A DNA stretch of 8,619 bases from Firmicutes bacterium UBA1047 (GCA_002316585.1 DCDU01000178.1:1-8619), one strand, 5' to 3'. Positions 1 through 6,921 are shown, numbered from the stretch's first letter. The notes: generated from the sequence alone by a model not told the origin. Numbers and translations are program-made.

Positions 1-1166
1 TCTTTTATCATTATGGCAAGTTCCTGCGTGGTTAATACTACATCCACTTCTCTTATACCGTCATGGCTGAATTCAGGTCTGGATGCTTCGGCTTTTTTAG
101 CGGTACATGGCATAATTGACATTATGAATGTTTTTTTGCCGTCTTCTTCATCCTTTTTATTGAAAACCTCTCTTGCAACAGTTCCAAACATCTGCTGAGG
201 TGATTTGCATGTAGAAATATTCTTTGTTAATTCGGGATATTTGTTTTCTGCAAATTTAACCCATGCCGGACAGCAGGATGTAAATAAAGGTAAATTCTGA
301 TTTTTTGTAAATCTTTCCAAAAACTCATTGCTTTCTTCAATAACAGTTAAGTCGGCGCTTAATGCAGTATCATATACCTCATCGACTCCTATTTTTCTTA
401 GAATTGAAGCGATTTTGCCTATGGTAACTTCTCCGGGCTTCAATCCGAATTCTTCACCTAAAGCAACCCGTACGGCAGGTGCAATTTGTGCGATAACTCT
501 GATATTTTTGTCATAAATGGCATCCCACACTTTTTGTGTTTCATTTTTAATGGTTATTGCTGCAGTGGGACATACAATTCTGCATTGTCCGCAGTTTACA
601 CAATTTGTTTCGCTGAGTTTTTTATTGAAAGCAGGTTTTATCTGAACTTCTGTACCTCTGTGAGAAAAACCAAGAGCTCCGACTCCTTGAATTTCCTCGC
701 AAACCATTACGCAATCACCGCATTTTATGCACTTGTTAGGATTTCTGATTATGCTTGGGCTGGAATTATCAACTTCATTTTCCTCGATTAACTGATTAAA
801 TCTAATTTGATTTATTCCGTATCTTCTTGCAAGCTTTTGTAATTGACATTTTCCGGTACGCTCACAGGAAGTACAATCTCTGTCATGATTTGACAATAAA
901 AGCTCTAAAATCATTTTTCTGTATTTTCTGATTCGGGGGGAATTTGTATAAATTTCCATCCCATTCTTAGGCAGTTCTGAGCATGATGCAATTATTTTGC
1001 CGTCAGATGTTTCTACGGAACACATTCTGCAGGCTCCATATATACTTAATTCAGAGTGATAGCAAAAAGTAGGCAAGTCAATATTAGAGTCCCTTATTAC
1101 GCTTAATATATTTTTCTGACCGTTAAAATTCACCTTTTTTCCGTCTATTATCATAGTACCGCTCAT
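1..1166 (-). CDS. hydA: [FeFe]-hydrogenase catalytic subunit HydA, partial (N-terminal 388 residues)
   Basis: Catalytic subunit of a cytoplasmic NAD(H)-linked, probably electron-bifurcating [FeFe]-hydrogenase that reduces protons or oxidises H2. The frame runs open from ATG at 1166 to the window edge, so the C-terminus is missing. In order I see a plant-type [2Fe-2S] domain (C35, C46, C49, C62), a His-Cys3 [4Fe-4S] site (H94, C98, C101, C107), two ferredoxin-like [4Fe-4S] motifs (C146/149/152/156 and C189/192/195/199), then the H-cluster domain. H-cluster motif 1 is TSCCPAWV (C298, C299) and motif 2 is MPCTAKKAE (C354, K357). Motif 3, carrying the last two cysteine ligands, lies outside. Glutamates E278 and E281 and serine S318 match the proton-transfer residues known from Clostridium pasteurianum CpI. 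The start has AAGGAGG at 1174-1180, seven bases upstream, and lies two bases after the hydB stop, so the genes are translationally coupled. Identification is firm; bifurcation is inferred from the HydABC gene set. Confidence 0.95.
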   Translation of the reverse strand, partial: MSGTMIIDGKKVNFNGQKNILSVIRDSNIDLPTFCYHSELSIYGACRMCSVETSDGKIIASCSELPKNGMEIYTNSPRIRKYRKMILELLLSNHDRDCTSCERTGKCQLQKLARRYGINQIRFNQLIEENEVDNSSPSIIRNPNKCIKCGDCVMVCEEIQGVGALGFSHRGTEVQIKPAFNKKLSETNCVNCGQCRIVCPTAAITIKNETQKVWDAIYDKNIRVIAQIAPAVRVALGEEFGLKPGEVTIGKIASILRKIGVDEVYDTALSADLTVIEESNEFLERFTKNQNLPLFTSCCPAWVKFAENKYPELTKNISTCKSPQQMFGTVAREVFNKKDEEDGKKTFIMSIMPCTAKKAEASRPEFSHDGIREVDVVLTTQELAIMIK

Positions 1167-1168
1167 GT

Positions 1169-3040
1169 CTATGCCTCCTTTATTGCTTTAAACGGGCAAG
1201 CTTCAATACAAGCACCGCATTTAACACATTTATTTTTATCTATAACATAAGGTTCTTTAATCTTTCCTGAAATTGCTCCCACAGGACATGTTCTGGCACA
1301 TTTGCTGCAACCCCTGCATGTCTTCGGGTCAATAGTTATTTCAGCTAACCCTTTGCAGATTTTAGCGGGGCAAACTTTGTCCACAACATGAGCATAATAT
1401 TCATCATAAAAATACTGCAAGGTACTTAATACAGGATTGGAAGCAGTCTTGCCAAGCCCGCACAAAGCAGTATTTTTAACAGTGTCGGCAATTTCATAAA
1501 GAAGGTTTAAATCCTCCAAGGTTCCGTTACCGGCAGTAATTTTCTCCAAAATGTCAAGCATTCTCTTAGTTCCTTCCCGGCAGGGGATGCATTTGCCGCA
1601 GCTTTCCCTCTGAGTGAAGCTCATGAAGAATCTTGCGACCTCAACCATACAGGTATCTTCATCCATTACAACCATACCTCCGGAGCCAATCATTGCTCCA
1701 ACTGATTCAAGTGAATCAAAGCTGAGAGGCAAGTTTAGATGACTATCGTCAAAAATTAAGCAACCGCCTGAAGGACCTCCTATTTGAACAGCTTTGAATT
1801 TTTTGCCGTTTGGAATTCCTCCCCCTATGTCAAATATAACTTCTTCCAAGGTTGTTCCCATGGGAACTTCAATTAAACCTGTATTAACAACATTTCCCGT
1901 AAGCGCAAATACTTTTGTTCCGGAGTTATTTTCAACGCCGCATTTCTTATATTCTTCTATCCCGCCTGAAATAATTATAGGAATATTGGCAAATGTTTCA
2001 ACATTATTTAATACCGTAGGGCATTCAAACAATCCTTTTTCAACTGTACGTGGAGGCTTAACCCGAGGCATTCCTCTTTCACCTTCTATAGAAGCCGTTA
2101 AGGCACTTCCCTCTCCGCATACAAAAGCACCTGCCCCCTGAGCAATATGAATATTAAAGCTAAAGCCTGAATCTAAAATATTATCTCCTAAAAGCCCATA
2201 CTCCATAGCTTGATCGATGGCTATCTGCAATCGATGGACTGCCATGGGATATTCGGCTCTCACATATATATATCCGTTGTTAGCTTTTGTTGCATAACCG
2301 CTTATAAGCATACCTTCAATAATCTTGTGAGGATCTCCTTCCATTATGCTTCTGTCCATGAAAGCACCCGGGTCACCTTCGTCACCGTTGCATACCACGT
2401 ATTTTACAACATTGCTTTGAGATAACACCTGACTCCACTTTTTACCTGTCGGATATCCTCCGCCGCCTCTTCCTCTTAAGCCTGAATCTGTTATTAATTT
2501 GCATATATCCTTAGGATCCATGGCAAGTGCAGTGGCAGCTGCCTTGTATCCGCCATTGCCGATGTATTCCTGAATATTTTCAGCATCAATATGACCGCAA
2601 TTATGGAGAACAAGCCTTGTTTGCTTTTTGTAAAAAGGAATTTCTTCCTGAGTTTTATATAAGGCTCCATTGCTGCGATACATTAATCTTTCGATAGGCT
2701 TTCCTTCCTTTAACGATTTGTAAACAATTTCTTCGCAATCTTCTAATTTAACATGCAGATACAAATAGTTGCATGGTTCTATTCTAACTAAGGGACCTGC
2801 TTCGCAAAAACCGTGGCATCCGCTTTTTTTTACACCGATACCTTCTTCTTCCTTAGTCAAATCTATATCAACCAAAAGACCGCTTTCTTTTATCAAAGAT
2901 TTAATCTTTTCATAAATAGCTAAAGAACCTCCGGCAACACATCCCGTTCCTGCACATACAAGCACTTTTTTTCTTTGCCTGTCCAAGGATTTTTTATAAG
3001 ATTGCGCAAAGGATACTAATTCACTATAGTTTTTTATCAT
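1169..3040 (-). CDS. hydB: Hydrogenase NAD-binding flavoprotein subunit HydB (NuoF-like)
   Basis: NuoF-like subunit that carries FMN and binds NAD(H), passing electrons between NADH, ferredoxin and HydA. About 623 residues, the usual length of trimeric-hydrogenase HydB. Numbering from the GTG at 3043: an N-terminal thioredoxin-like [2Fe-2S] domain (C30, C35, C76, C80); the FMN/NADH core with GRGGGGYPTGKKW (about 191-203) and CNGDEGDPGAF (218-228); a soluble-ligand-binding (SLBB) region near 375-440; the N3-type [4Fe-4S] site (C482, C485, C488, C528); a CPAKIC pair (C558, C563); and two C-terminal [4Fe-4S] motifs (C576/579/582/586 and C606/609/612/616). Two starts are possible. I prefer ATG at 3040, which forms TGATG with the hydC stop and stands seven bases from AAGGAGG (3048-3054). 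The GTG one codon upstream leaves only four bases. The gene lies between hydC and hydA in one operon. Function is firm; NADH rather than NADPH as partner is inferred. Confidence 0.95.
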   Translation of the reverse strand: MIKNYSELVSFAQSYKKSLDRQRKKVLVCAGTGCVAGGSLAIYEKIKSLIKESGLLVDIDLTKEEEGIGVKKSGCHGFCEAGPLVRIEPCNYLYLHVKLEDCEEIVYKSLKEGKPIERLMYRSNGALYKTQEEIPFYKKQTRLVLHNCGHIDAENIQEYIGNGGYKAAATALAMDPKDICKLITDSGLRGRGGGGYPTGKKWSQVLSQSNVVKYVVCNGDEGDPGAFMDRSIMEGDPHKIIEGMLISGYATKANNGYIYVRAEYPMAVHRLQIAIDQAMEYGLLGDNILDSGFSFNIHIAQGAGAFVCGEGSALTASIEGERGMPRVKPPRTVEKGLFECPTVLNNVETFANIPIIISGGIEEYKKCGVENNSGTKVFALTGNVVNTGLIEVPMGTTLEEVIFDIGGGIPNGKKFKAVQIGGPSGGCLIFDDSHLNLPLSFDSLESVGAMIGSGGMVVMDEDTCMVEVARFFMSFTQRESCGKCIPCREGTKRMLDILEKITAGNGTLEDLNLLYEIADTVKNTALCGLGKTASNPVLSTLQYFYDEYYAHVVDKVCPAKICKGLAEITIDPKTCRGCSKCARTCPVGAISGKIKEPYVIDKNKCVKCGACIEACPFKAIKEA

Positions 3041-3519
3041 CACAGTGCCTCCTTCTTAATATTTTGAAGAAGCTCAACAACTGCTTCAGGTGTCATTTTT
3101 GGATGAACTACATCATTTACTGTTATAACCGGCGCTAATCCGCAAGCACCTAAACATGAGACTGTTTCTACCGTGAATAGCATATCATCGGTAGTATTGT
3201 TTTTATCGTTTAAATTTAATTCCTTATAAATGGCTTTGAGTATGGGAATCGAATCTCTTACATGACATGCCGTTCCATCACATATTTTAATAATATTCTT
3301 TCCCTTTTGCTCCAAAGAAAAATTTTCATAAAAGGTAGCTATACCATAAATTTTTGCATGACTGATATCAAGAGTATCAGCTATATAAACCAATACTTCT
3401 TCAGGTAAATAATGATATTCTTTTTGAACTTCTTGAATAATACTGATAATTTTTTTCTTATCATTATTATGTCGTGAAATTATTTCGTTAACCTTTTCCT
3501 TAAAATTAACGCTAAACAT
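3040..3519 (-). CDS. hydC: Hydrogenase [2Fe-2S] subunit HydC (NuoE-like)
   Basis: Small thioredoxin-like [2Fe-2S] subunit of the trimeric hydrogenase, homologous to NuoE of complex I. It is thought to relay or hold electrons next to the flavin of HydB. The protein has 159 residues, normal for the family. The N-terminal helical part holds the family pattern LPEEVLVYIADTL (38-50) and IYGIATFYENF (57-67). The cluster ligands are C80 and C85 (CDGTAC) and C122 and C126 (CLGAC). It is the first gene of hydCBA: its TGA overlaps the start of hydB, and ATG at 3519 follows a purine-rich site, AAGGAAGGTG, with five to seven bases of spacing. The operon promoter and a Rex-like operator lie 40-75 bases upstream. 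A stand-alone NuoE partner of a different diaphorase is excluded by the adjacent hydB and hydA. Confidence 0.94.
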   Translation of the reverse strand: MFSVNFKEKVNEIISRHNNDKKKIISIIQEVQKEYHYLPEEVLVYIADTLDISHAKIYGIATFYENFSLEQKGKNIIKICDGTACHVRDSIPILKAIYKELNLNDKNNTTDDMLFTVETVSCLGACGLAPVITVNDVVHPKMTPEAVVELLQNIKKEAL

Positions 3520-3559
3520 AAAAACACCTTCCTTTCGTTTGCAATTGCTGTTGTCTGCA

Positions 3560-3577
3560 ATGTTAATAATATATCAA
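3560..3577. promoter_or_regulatory. Rex-like operator overlapping the hydCBA -10 box
   Basis: The plus strand reads ATGTTAA-TAAT-ATATCAA. Against the clostridial Rex consensus TTGTTAA-N4-TTAACAA this matches 11 of 14 defined positions with the correct 4-base centre. It covers the -10 hexamer and putative start region, where a bound repressor would block transcription. Rex senses the NADH/NAD+ ratio and is known to control hydrogenase and fermentation genes in clostridia, which fits a NADH-linked hydrogenase. The match is by eye in AT-rich DNA and no rex gene is in view. Confidence 0.45.
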
Positions 3578-3594
3578 TCAATGTGTCAAATCAA
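3566..3594 (-). promoter_or_regulatory. Candidate sigma-A promoter of hydCBA
   Basis: On the minus strand TTGATT (3594-3589; 4/6 to TTGACA) is followed after exactly 17 bases by TATTAT (3571-3566; 5/6 to TATAAT). Transcription would begin near 3559, about 40 bases before the hydC ATG. An overlapping TTGACA (3589-3584) has no well-spaced -10. A second possible promoter closer to the terminator (TTGCCA, 18 bases, TATTAT) cannot be excluded in such AT-rich DNA. Confidence 0.5.
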
Positions 3595-3644
3595 GAAAAT
3601 CTTCGAATAATGAACAAATCTTAATAATAAAACGTTTCCTTGAC

Positions 3645-3684
3645 ATGTGCAATTTCCTTAAAATGGATTTATAATATGTGCAAT
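3645..3684. repeat. 9-bp direct repeat ATGTGCAAT, 31-bp period, upstream of hydC
   Basis: ATGTGCAAT occurs at 3645-3653 and again at 3676-3684, so copies start 31 bases apart, close to three helical turns, on the same DNA face. The shorter core TGCAAT also appears at 3540-3545 and 3556-3561 within the leader. The arrangement suggests a binding site for a dimeric regulator upstream of the hydrogenase promoter. I do not recognise the motif. Confidence 0.4.
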
Positions 3685-3703
3685 CTACTTTATTTGGCAA
3701 GAT

Positions 3704-3728
3704 AAAAAAAACCGTTACATTAACGGTT
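3704..3728 (-). terminator. Rho-independent terminator of the aroE/methyltransferase unit
   Basis: On the minus strand AACCGTTA (3728-3721) pairs perfectly with TAACGGTT (3717-3710) across a three-base loop. A run of eight T (3711-3704) overlaps the end of the stem and follows it. It lies 25 bases beyond the methyltransferase stop, so it closes that transcription unit and insulates the hyd promoter from it. Confidence 0.85.
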
Positions 3729-3753
3729 CAGGTATGCATTATTATTTTCCCAT

Positions 3754-4450
3754 TCAAAGTATCCTTTTCTCTTTACGCGCAATCGCAAGAAAATATCTTA
3801 GCTTTGATTTAACCAATAACTTTTTAAAGTTTTCATCAATACATAATTTATCGGTGGTTCCTCCGTTGAAAATTATATCTGCCAAGGCTTGTATAATTAA
3901 ATTGTCATAATGTTGTTCAAATTCTATAATAAATCCTTTTTTATCCAATAATTTCTTTAACTCGTTTAAATCAAACGGATTTTTTAGGCAAGAGTTTAAG
4001 GAAAGGTTTTTGAACTCATTTAAAAAATCTGTATTCTTGGCATATATATCTGAAATTATGAAATAACCGTCGTCTTTTAGTATTCTGCCGGCTTCCTCCA
4101 AAACCTTTTCTATATCATCCATCAGCGATAATGTGCATTCTGCCAAAATCCCGGTAAACGTGTTTTCTTCAAAGCATGTTTTCTCAGCAGGGCATACGAA
4201 AATTTCAGTGTTCTTATTTAGCTCTCTTGCAAAGGATACAAGCTTTTCTGACGTATCCAGCCCACATATATTGCAATCGTAATTATTTTTTATATAATTA
4301 ATTGTTGCTCCCCCCGCAGCCTAAATCAAGCAAATAATCATTCTCAGAGAAATTGCAGTATTTTAGTGCTATTTTTGTCAGCTTAAGACCCCCGGGTCTT
4401 AAAGCGTCTCCTAAACAATCATGCATTATGTCACTTTCATATAAATTCAT
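3754..4450 (-). pseudogene. Class I SAM-dependent methyltransferase, DVU_1556-like, frameshifted
   Basis: Begins at ATG 4450 behind GAGGTGA (4454-4460). The first 50 codons give DALRPGGLKLT, a signature I associate with the DVU_1556-type methyltransferase family, then LLDLGCGG, the start of the GxGxG SAM-binding loop. Immediately after six G (4310-4315) the frame hits TAA. The next frame continues the same protein without a gap: ATINYIKNN, then GLDTSEKL, then LAECTLSLMDD (motif IV region), GYFIISDIYA and a helical C-terminus ending at TGA 3754. Removing one base or adding two restores about 231-232 residues; adding two would also restore a full GxGxG. A shorter product could start only at internal codons such as TTG 4146 and would lack the SAM site. 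The break is a real mutation, a phase-variable G tract, or a sequencing error. The substrate is unknown. A weak promoter candidate lies at 4469-4495; otherwise it is read through from aroE. Confidence 0.8.
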
Positions 4451-4474
4451 AACTCACCTCTCATAATCATTATT

Positions 4475-4618
4475 CTACAACTGTAAACATTTCAATTCTC
4501 CTATTTTTTTGAGCACAGCCGATAAAACTACCACTCCGGGATGTCCTCATGCAATTCTATGACCATCATCCAGTTCAACCAACTTATCACTTAATAAGCT
4601 GACAACCATCATTACCAT
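4475..4618 (-). other. 47-codon reading frame interrupted by one in-frame TGA
   Basis: ATG at 4618, directly after a TAA, opens 23 codons ending KLVELDDGHRIA, then TGA (4549-4547). The same frame then continues GHPGVVVLSAVLKKIGEL and stops at TAG 4475. Both halves look protein-like, and the second is a plausible amphipathic segment. No clear ribosome binding site precedes the ATG. I do not recognise the product. It may be a decayed small gene or gene fragment, a selenoprotein read through at TGA, or chance. By eye I find only weak pairing just downstream of the TGA (CCGG with UCGG), not a convincing selenocysteine insertion hairpin. It fills most of the 180-base gap between aroE and the broken methyltransferase. 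Confidence 0.25.
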
Positions 4619-4630
4619 TTAAGTATAATC

Positions 4631-5491
4631 TTACGGTCTGTACAATGAGGCCTCTTCAGCGGCTTTAAACATTGTATCAATAGGTGCATTAATATTTGTC
4701 CATATTTCAAAGGATTCAACACCTTGATATACAAGCATGGGCAAGCCCGGGATTATTTTGCAGCCTTTCTTTTCGGCATCTCTCAACAGCTTAGTTCTCA
4801 TTGGGTTATACACTATGTCGCATACAATAAGTTCATTATTAAGCAGATTTTCATTTAACGGGCTTTCATCAATATTAGGGAGCATTCCCACATTAGTTGT
4901 ATTTATCAGAATATGAGAATCATTAATCGCATCCTTCATTTTATGATATTCCATTCTGACAGCTTCACTTGCGGCTGATTTATTTGTATCAGCTGCTAAG
5001 GATGCCGCCTTTTCAAATGTTCTGTTGCATATGTATATTTTCTTTACCTCATTTAATGCCAACGTTATGGCTATTGCCCTTGCAGCTCCGCCGCTTCCAA
5101 GAATAAAAACATTTTTTCCCTCTATTTCAACTCCTGCATTTTCTCTGAATGACCTTAAAAAGCCTGTGCCATCCGTATTATAGCCTTTTAAAATTCCATT
5201 GCTGATTTTAACCGTGTTTACTGCACCTATCAGCCTTGCATATTCGTCGACTTCATCAAGATATTTCATAATTTCTATTTTATAAGGCTTGGTAATATTA
5301 AAGCCGTCAAAATTCATTTTTGAAATACCTTTTACGACTGATTCTAAATTTGAAGGTTCTACTTCAATGGGTATGTATATTTTGTTAAGTTTGCATTTCT
5401 GAAAAGCTGCATTTTGCATAACAGGCGAGTGGGACTGTATAATAGGAAATCCAATAAGCCCGGTTAATCGTGTTTCTGTATTAATTACCAA
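4631..5491 (-). CDS. aroE: Shikimate dehydrogenase (NADP+)
   Basis: Reduces 3-dehydroshikimate to shikimate with NADPH in the cytoplasmic chorismate pathway. Numbering from ATG 5503: shikimate-binding SHSP (S24, S26); NITKPYK with catalytic K75; GAVNTV (N96); the YNTDGTGF segment with catalytic D111; the nucleotide loop GSGGAARA (136-143); NRT (160-162) for the NADP 2'-phosphate; and PGLPMLVYQG near the C-terminus with the substrate-binding Gln. All key residues are present. I place the start at TTG 5491. GGAGG (5497-5501) lies five bases upstream, giving MVINTETRLTGLIG, a normal AroE N-terminus of 286 residues. The in-frame ATG at 5503 overlaps that site, lacks its own ribosome binding site, and would give a leader of only about 11 bases from the predicted promoter. 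No other shikimate-pathway gene is adjacent. It is the first gene of a unit running into the broken methyltransferase. Confidence 0.93.
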   Translation of the reverse strand: MVINTETRLTGLIGFPIIQSHSPVMQNAAFQKCKLNKIYIPIEVEPSNLESVVKGISKMNFDGFNITKPYKIEIMKYLDEVDEYARLIGAVNTVKISNGILKGYNTDGTGFLRSFRENAGVEIEGKNVFILGSGGAARAIAITLALNEVKKIYICNRTFEKAASLAADTNKSAASEAVRMEYHKMKDAINDSHILINTTNVGMLPNIDESPLNENLLNNELIVCDIVYNPMRTKLLRDAEKKGCKIIPGLPMLVYQGVESFEIWTNINAPIDTMFKAAEEASLYRP

Positions 5492-5520
5492 AGCAACCTC
5501 CATAGTTAATTTTTTGTATC

Positions 5521-5529
5521 ATTATACCA
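5521..5529 (-). promoter_or_regulatory. Extended -10 promoter of aroE
   Basis: On the minus strand TGGTATAAT (5529-5521) is a perfect -10 hexamer with the TGN extension. No good -35 lies at 16-18 bases, which extended -10 promoters tolerate. Transcription would start near 5514, leaving a leader of about 23 bases to the TTG start and exposing the GGAGG site. Confidence 0.5.
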
Positions 5530-5660
5530 TATATAACGATGGATAAAAATATCAAAGTTTCCTATAATTAATCTTACTGAACCTTAAGGAAAAAATCTGT
5601 AGAACAGTGTTGGATTTTTTTTCTATAATATGCTAAATGATGTAATATTTCTTTCATCTA

Positions 5661-5689
5661 TTGCAAATAATAAATAATAATATTATAAT
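5661..5689 (+). promoter_or_regulatory. Sigma-A promoter of the AI-2E-family gene
   Basis: TTGCAA (5661-5666; 4/6) and a perfect TATAAT (5684-5689) are separated by 17 bases. Transcription would begin near 5696, just before the structured leader at 5704-5758. The 279-base gap between aroE and this gene thus holds two divergent promoters. The remaining bases, 5530-5660, are AT-rich with nothing else I can identify. Confidence 0.6.
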
Positions 5690-5703
5690 TGTTATAATTT
5701 AAG

Positions 5704-5758
5704 GGGACACACCTTTAATTTAGGGTGATGCTCTGCCGGATGAGGGAAATGTCCCTCA
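5704..5758 (+). promoter_or_regulatory. Structured 5' leader with two exclusive pairings
   Basis: TGAGGGA (5741-5747) pairs with TCCCTCA (5752-5758) as a seven-base-pair hairpin with an AATG loop. GGGACA (5704-5709) can instead pair with TGTCCC (5750-5755), which shares the same 3' bases, so the two cannot form together. A small CACC/GGTG hairpin (5710-5726) fits between. No T tract follows, so it is not a terminator. The last stem ends 12 bases before the GAGG ribosome binding site (5771-5774). It may tune translation or mRNA stability, or be a dispersed repeat; I recognise no known riboswitch. Confidence 0.35.
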
Positions 5759-5782
5759 ATTCTAAATAACGAGGTCTATTTA

Positions 5783-6856
5783 ATGACTGAAAACGATAAG
5801 AAAAAATTTATATTAAACGTTGCTTTTATAGTTACGGTATATGCAGTTCTTTATTTTATTTTTGTTTACATGATTCATTGGGTTATGCCCTTTCTCATTG
5901 GTTTTTTAATAGCTTTGGCTCTCAGACCGATTACTAGATTTGTTAATAAGTTCGTTAAAAGCACAGGAAAAGGTGTGGCATTATTTGTAATTGGAATGTT
6001 CTATGCTGTTGTGGTATTAGTATTATGGTTCTTGTTGTCATTTCTGATAACTCAAACCACAGAACTGATCAGGATAATGCCTAAATTATACTTTAACAGA
6101 ATAGAACCGCTGCTTTTGGAATTTAACGATTGGGTTGTTTTAAATGCACATACATTGCCACCGGATGTTGCAAGTACAATTTCACAAATTGTAACAAACG
6201 GCATTAATTATATTGCGGATGCCGTAAAAAACATGTCCATTTCCTTTGTACAATTTGCAACAAGATTAATATCAAATTTTCCGTTGTACTTAATATCTGT
6301 AATATTTACAATCGTCCTTTCAGTATTTATCAGTTTGGAATATGATAATATTACGGTATTTATCAGAAAACAGCTTCCCGATAAATTTAATTCAACCTTT
6401 GAGGCAGCAAGAAAATTTGTAACCGGCACCTTGTGGAAAATGATAAAATCATACATGATAATAATGATAATTACCTTTTTTGAATTATTTGCAGGCTTAT
6501 CAATATTGAAGGTTAACTATGCCCTGCCCATTGCCGCAATTGTTGCATTTTTGGATATACTGCCCGTGCTCGGAACAGGCGGTATAATAATACCGTGGTC
6601 AATTGTTGAGTTAATATTAAAGAACTATTTTCTTGGGTTTGGATTGTTGATTTTATATGTTGCGGTTACAGTTATAAGAAATGTTTTAGAGCCGAGGATC
6701 ATAGGACATCAAATAGGTTTGCATCCCATAATAACAATAACTGCCATGTATGCAGGATTAAGACTGTTTGGATTTGGAGGATTATTCTTAGCGCCTGTTG
6801 TTGTTATTACAGTTAAGTATTTAAATGATACAGGAAAAATTAATTTGTTTAAGTAA
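5783..6856 (+). CDS. AI-2E family transporter (YtvI-like integral membrane protein)
   Basis: A 357-residue polytopic inner-membrane protein of the PerM/TqsA/YtvI (AI-2E family) superfamily. Members have been linked to signal export or Na+/H+ exchange, but the substrate here is unknown. Hydrophobic segments lie near 9-31, 33-48, 62-90, 155-185, 215-240, 243-275, 283-305 and 312-345, with the family's soluble insert at about 90-150. Conserved C-terminal patterns are AIVAFLDILPVLGTGGIIIPW, here written as DILPVLGTGG (about 258-267), RNVLEPRIIGHQIGLHP (about 300-316) and GLFLAPV. The C-terminal half is closest in my memory to the Bacillus/Clostridium sporulation membrane protein YtvI, so a spore-former is possible but not proven. 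ATG 5783 has GAGG eight bases upstream. It is monocistronic, with its own promoter before it and a strong palindromic terminator after it. Family assignment is firm; the YtvI sub-assignment is moderate. Confidence 0.88.
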   Translation: MTENDKKKFILNVAFIVTVYAVLYFIFVYMIHWVMPFLIGFLIALALRPITRFVNKFVKSTGKGVALFVIGMFYAVVVLVLWFLLSFLITQTTELIRIMPKLYFNRIEPLLLEFNDWVVLNAHTLPPDVASTISQIVTNGINYIADAVKNMSISFVQFATRLISNFPLYLISVIFTIVLSVFISLEYDNITVFIRKQLPDKFNSTFEAARKFVTGTLWKMIKSYMIIMIITFFELFAGLSILKVNYALPIAAIVAFLDILPVLGTGGIIIPWSIVELILKNYFLGFGLLILYVAVTVIRNVLEPRIIGHQIGLHPIITITAMYAGLRLFGFGGLFLAPVVVITVKYLNDTGKINLFK

Positions 6857-6874
6857 ATAGCCTTCTTTCTTAAT

Positions 6875-6921
6875 TATAATAAAAATCAGTATTTAAATTG
6901 CAAATACTGATTTTTATTATA
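6875..6921. terminator. Bidirectional terminator between convergent genes
   Basis: A 20-base-pair perfect inverted repeat (6875-6894 with 6902-6921) surrounds a seven-base loop. The core ATCAGTATTT/AAATACTGAT is flanked by AAAAA and TTTTT, so each strand's transcript gains a T-rich 3' arm. It stands 19 bases after the plus-strand AI-2E gene and can also end the minus-strand carboxyltransferase operon. The rest of the gap, 6922-7112, is AT-rich and shows nothing I can support. Confidence 0.85.

Noticed and set aside
13..791. Plus-strand open frames at 13-198, 328-516 and 486-791
   Set aside because: They lie antisense to hydA, whose minus-strand frame carries all the expected iron-sulfur and H-cluster motifs.
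1794..2425. Plus-strand open frames at 1794-2141 and 2210-2425
   Set aside because: Antisense shadows of hydB with no recognisable motif or ribosome binding site.
3584..3589. Perfect minus-strand TTGACA as the hydC -35 box
   Set aside because: No acceptable -10 lies 16-18 bases downstream; the overlapping TTGATT with TATTAT at 17 bases is better.
4547..4549. TGA as a confident selenocysteine codon
   Set aside because: No convincing SECIS hairpin by eye, no ribosome binding site for the frame, and the product is not recognised; kept only as a low-confidence possibility.
6208..6456. Minus-strand 82-codon frame
   Set aside because: Antisense to the AI-2E-family gene, which has a clear promoter, start and family motifs.
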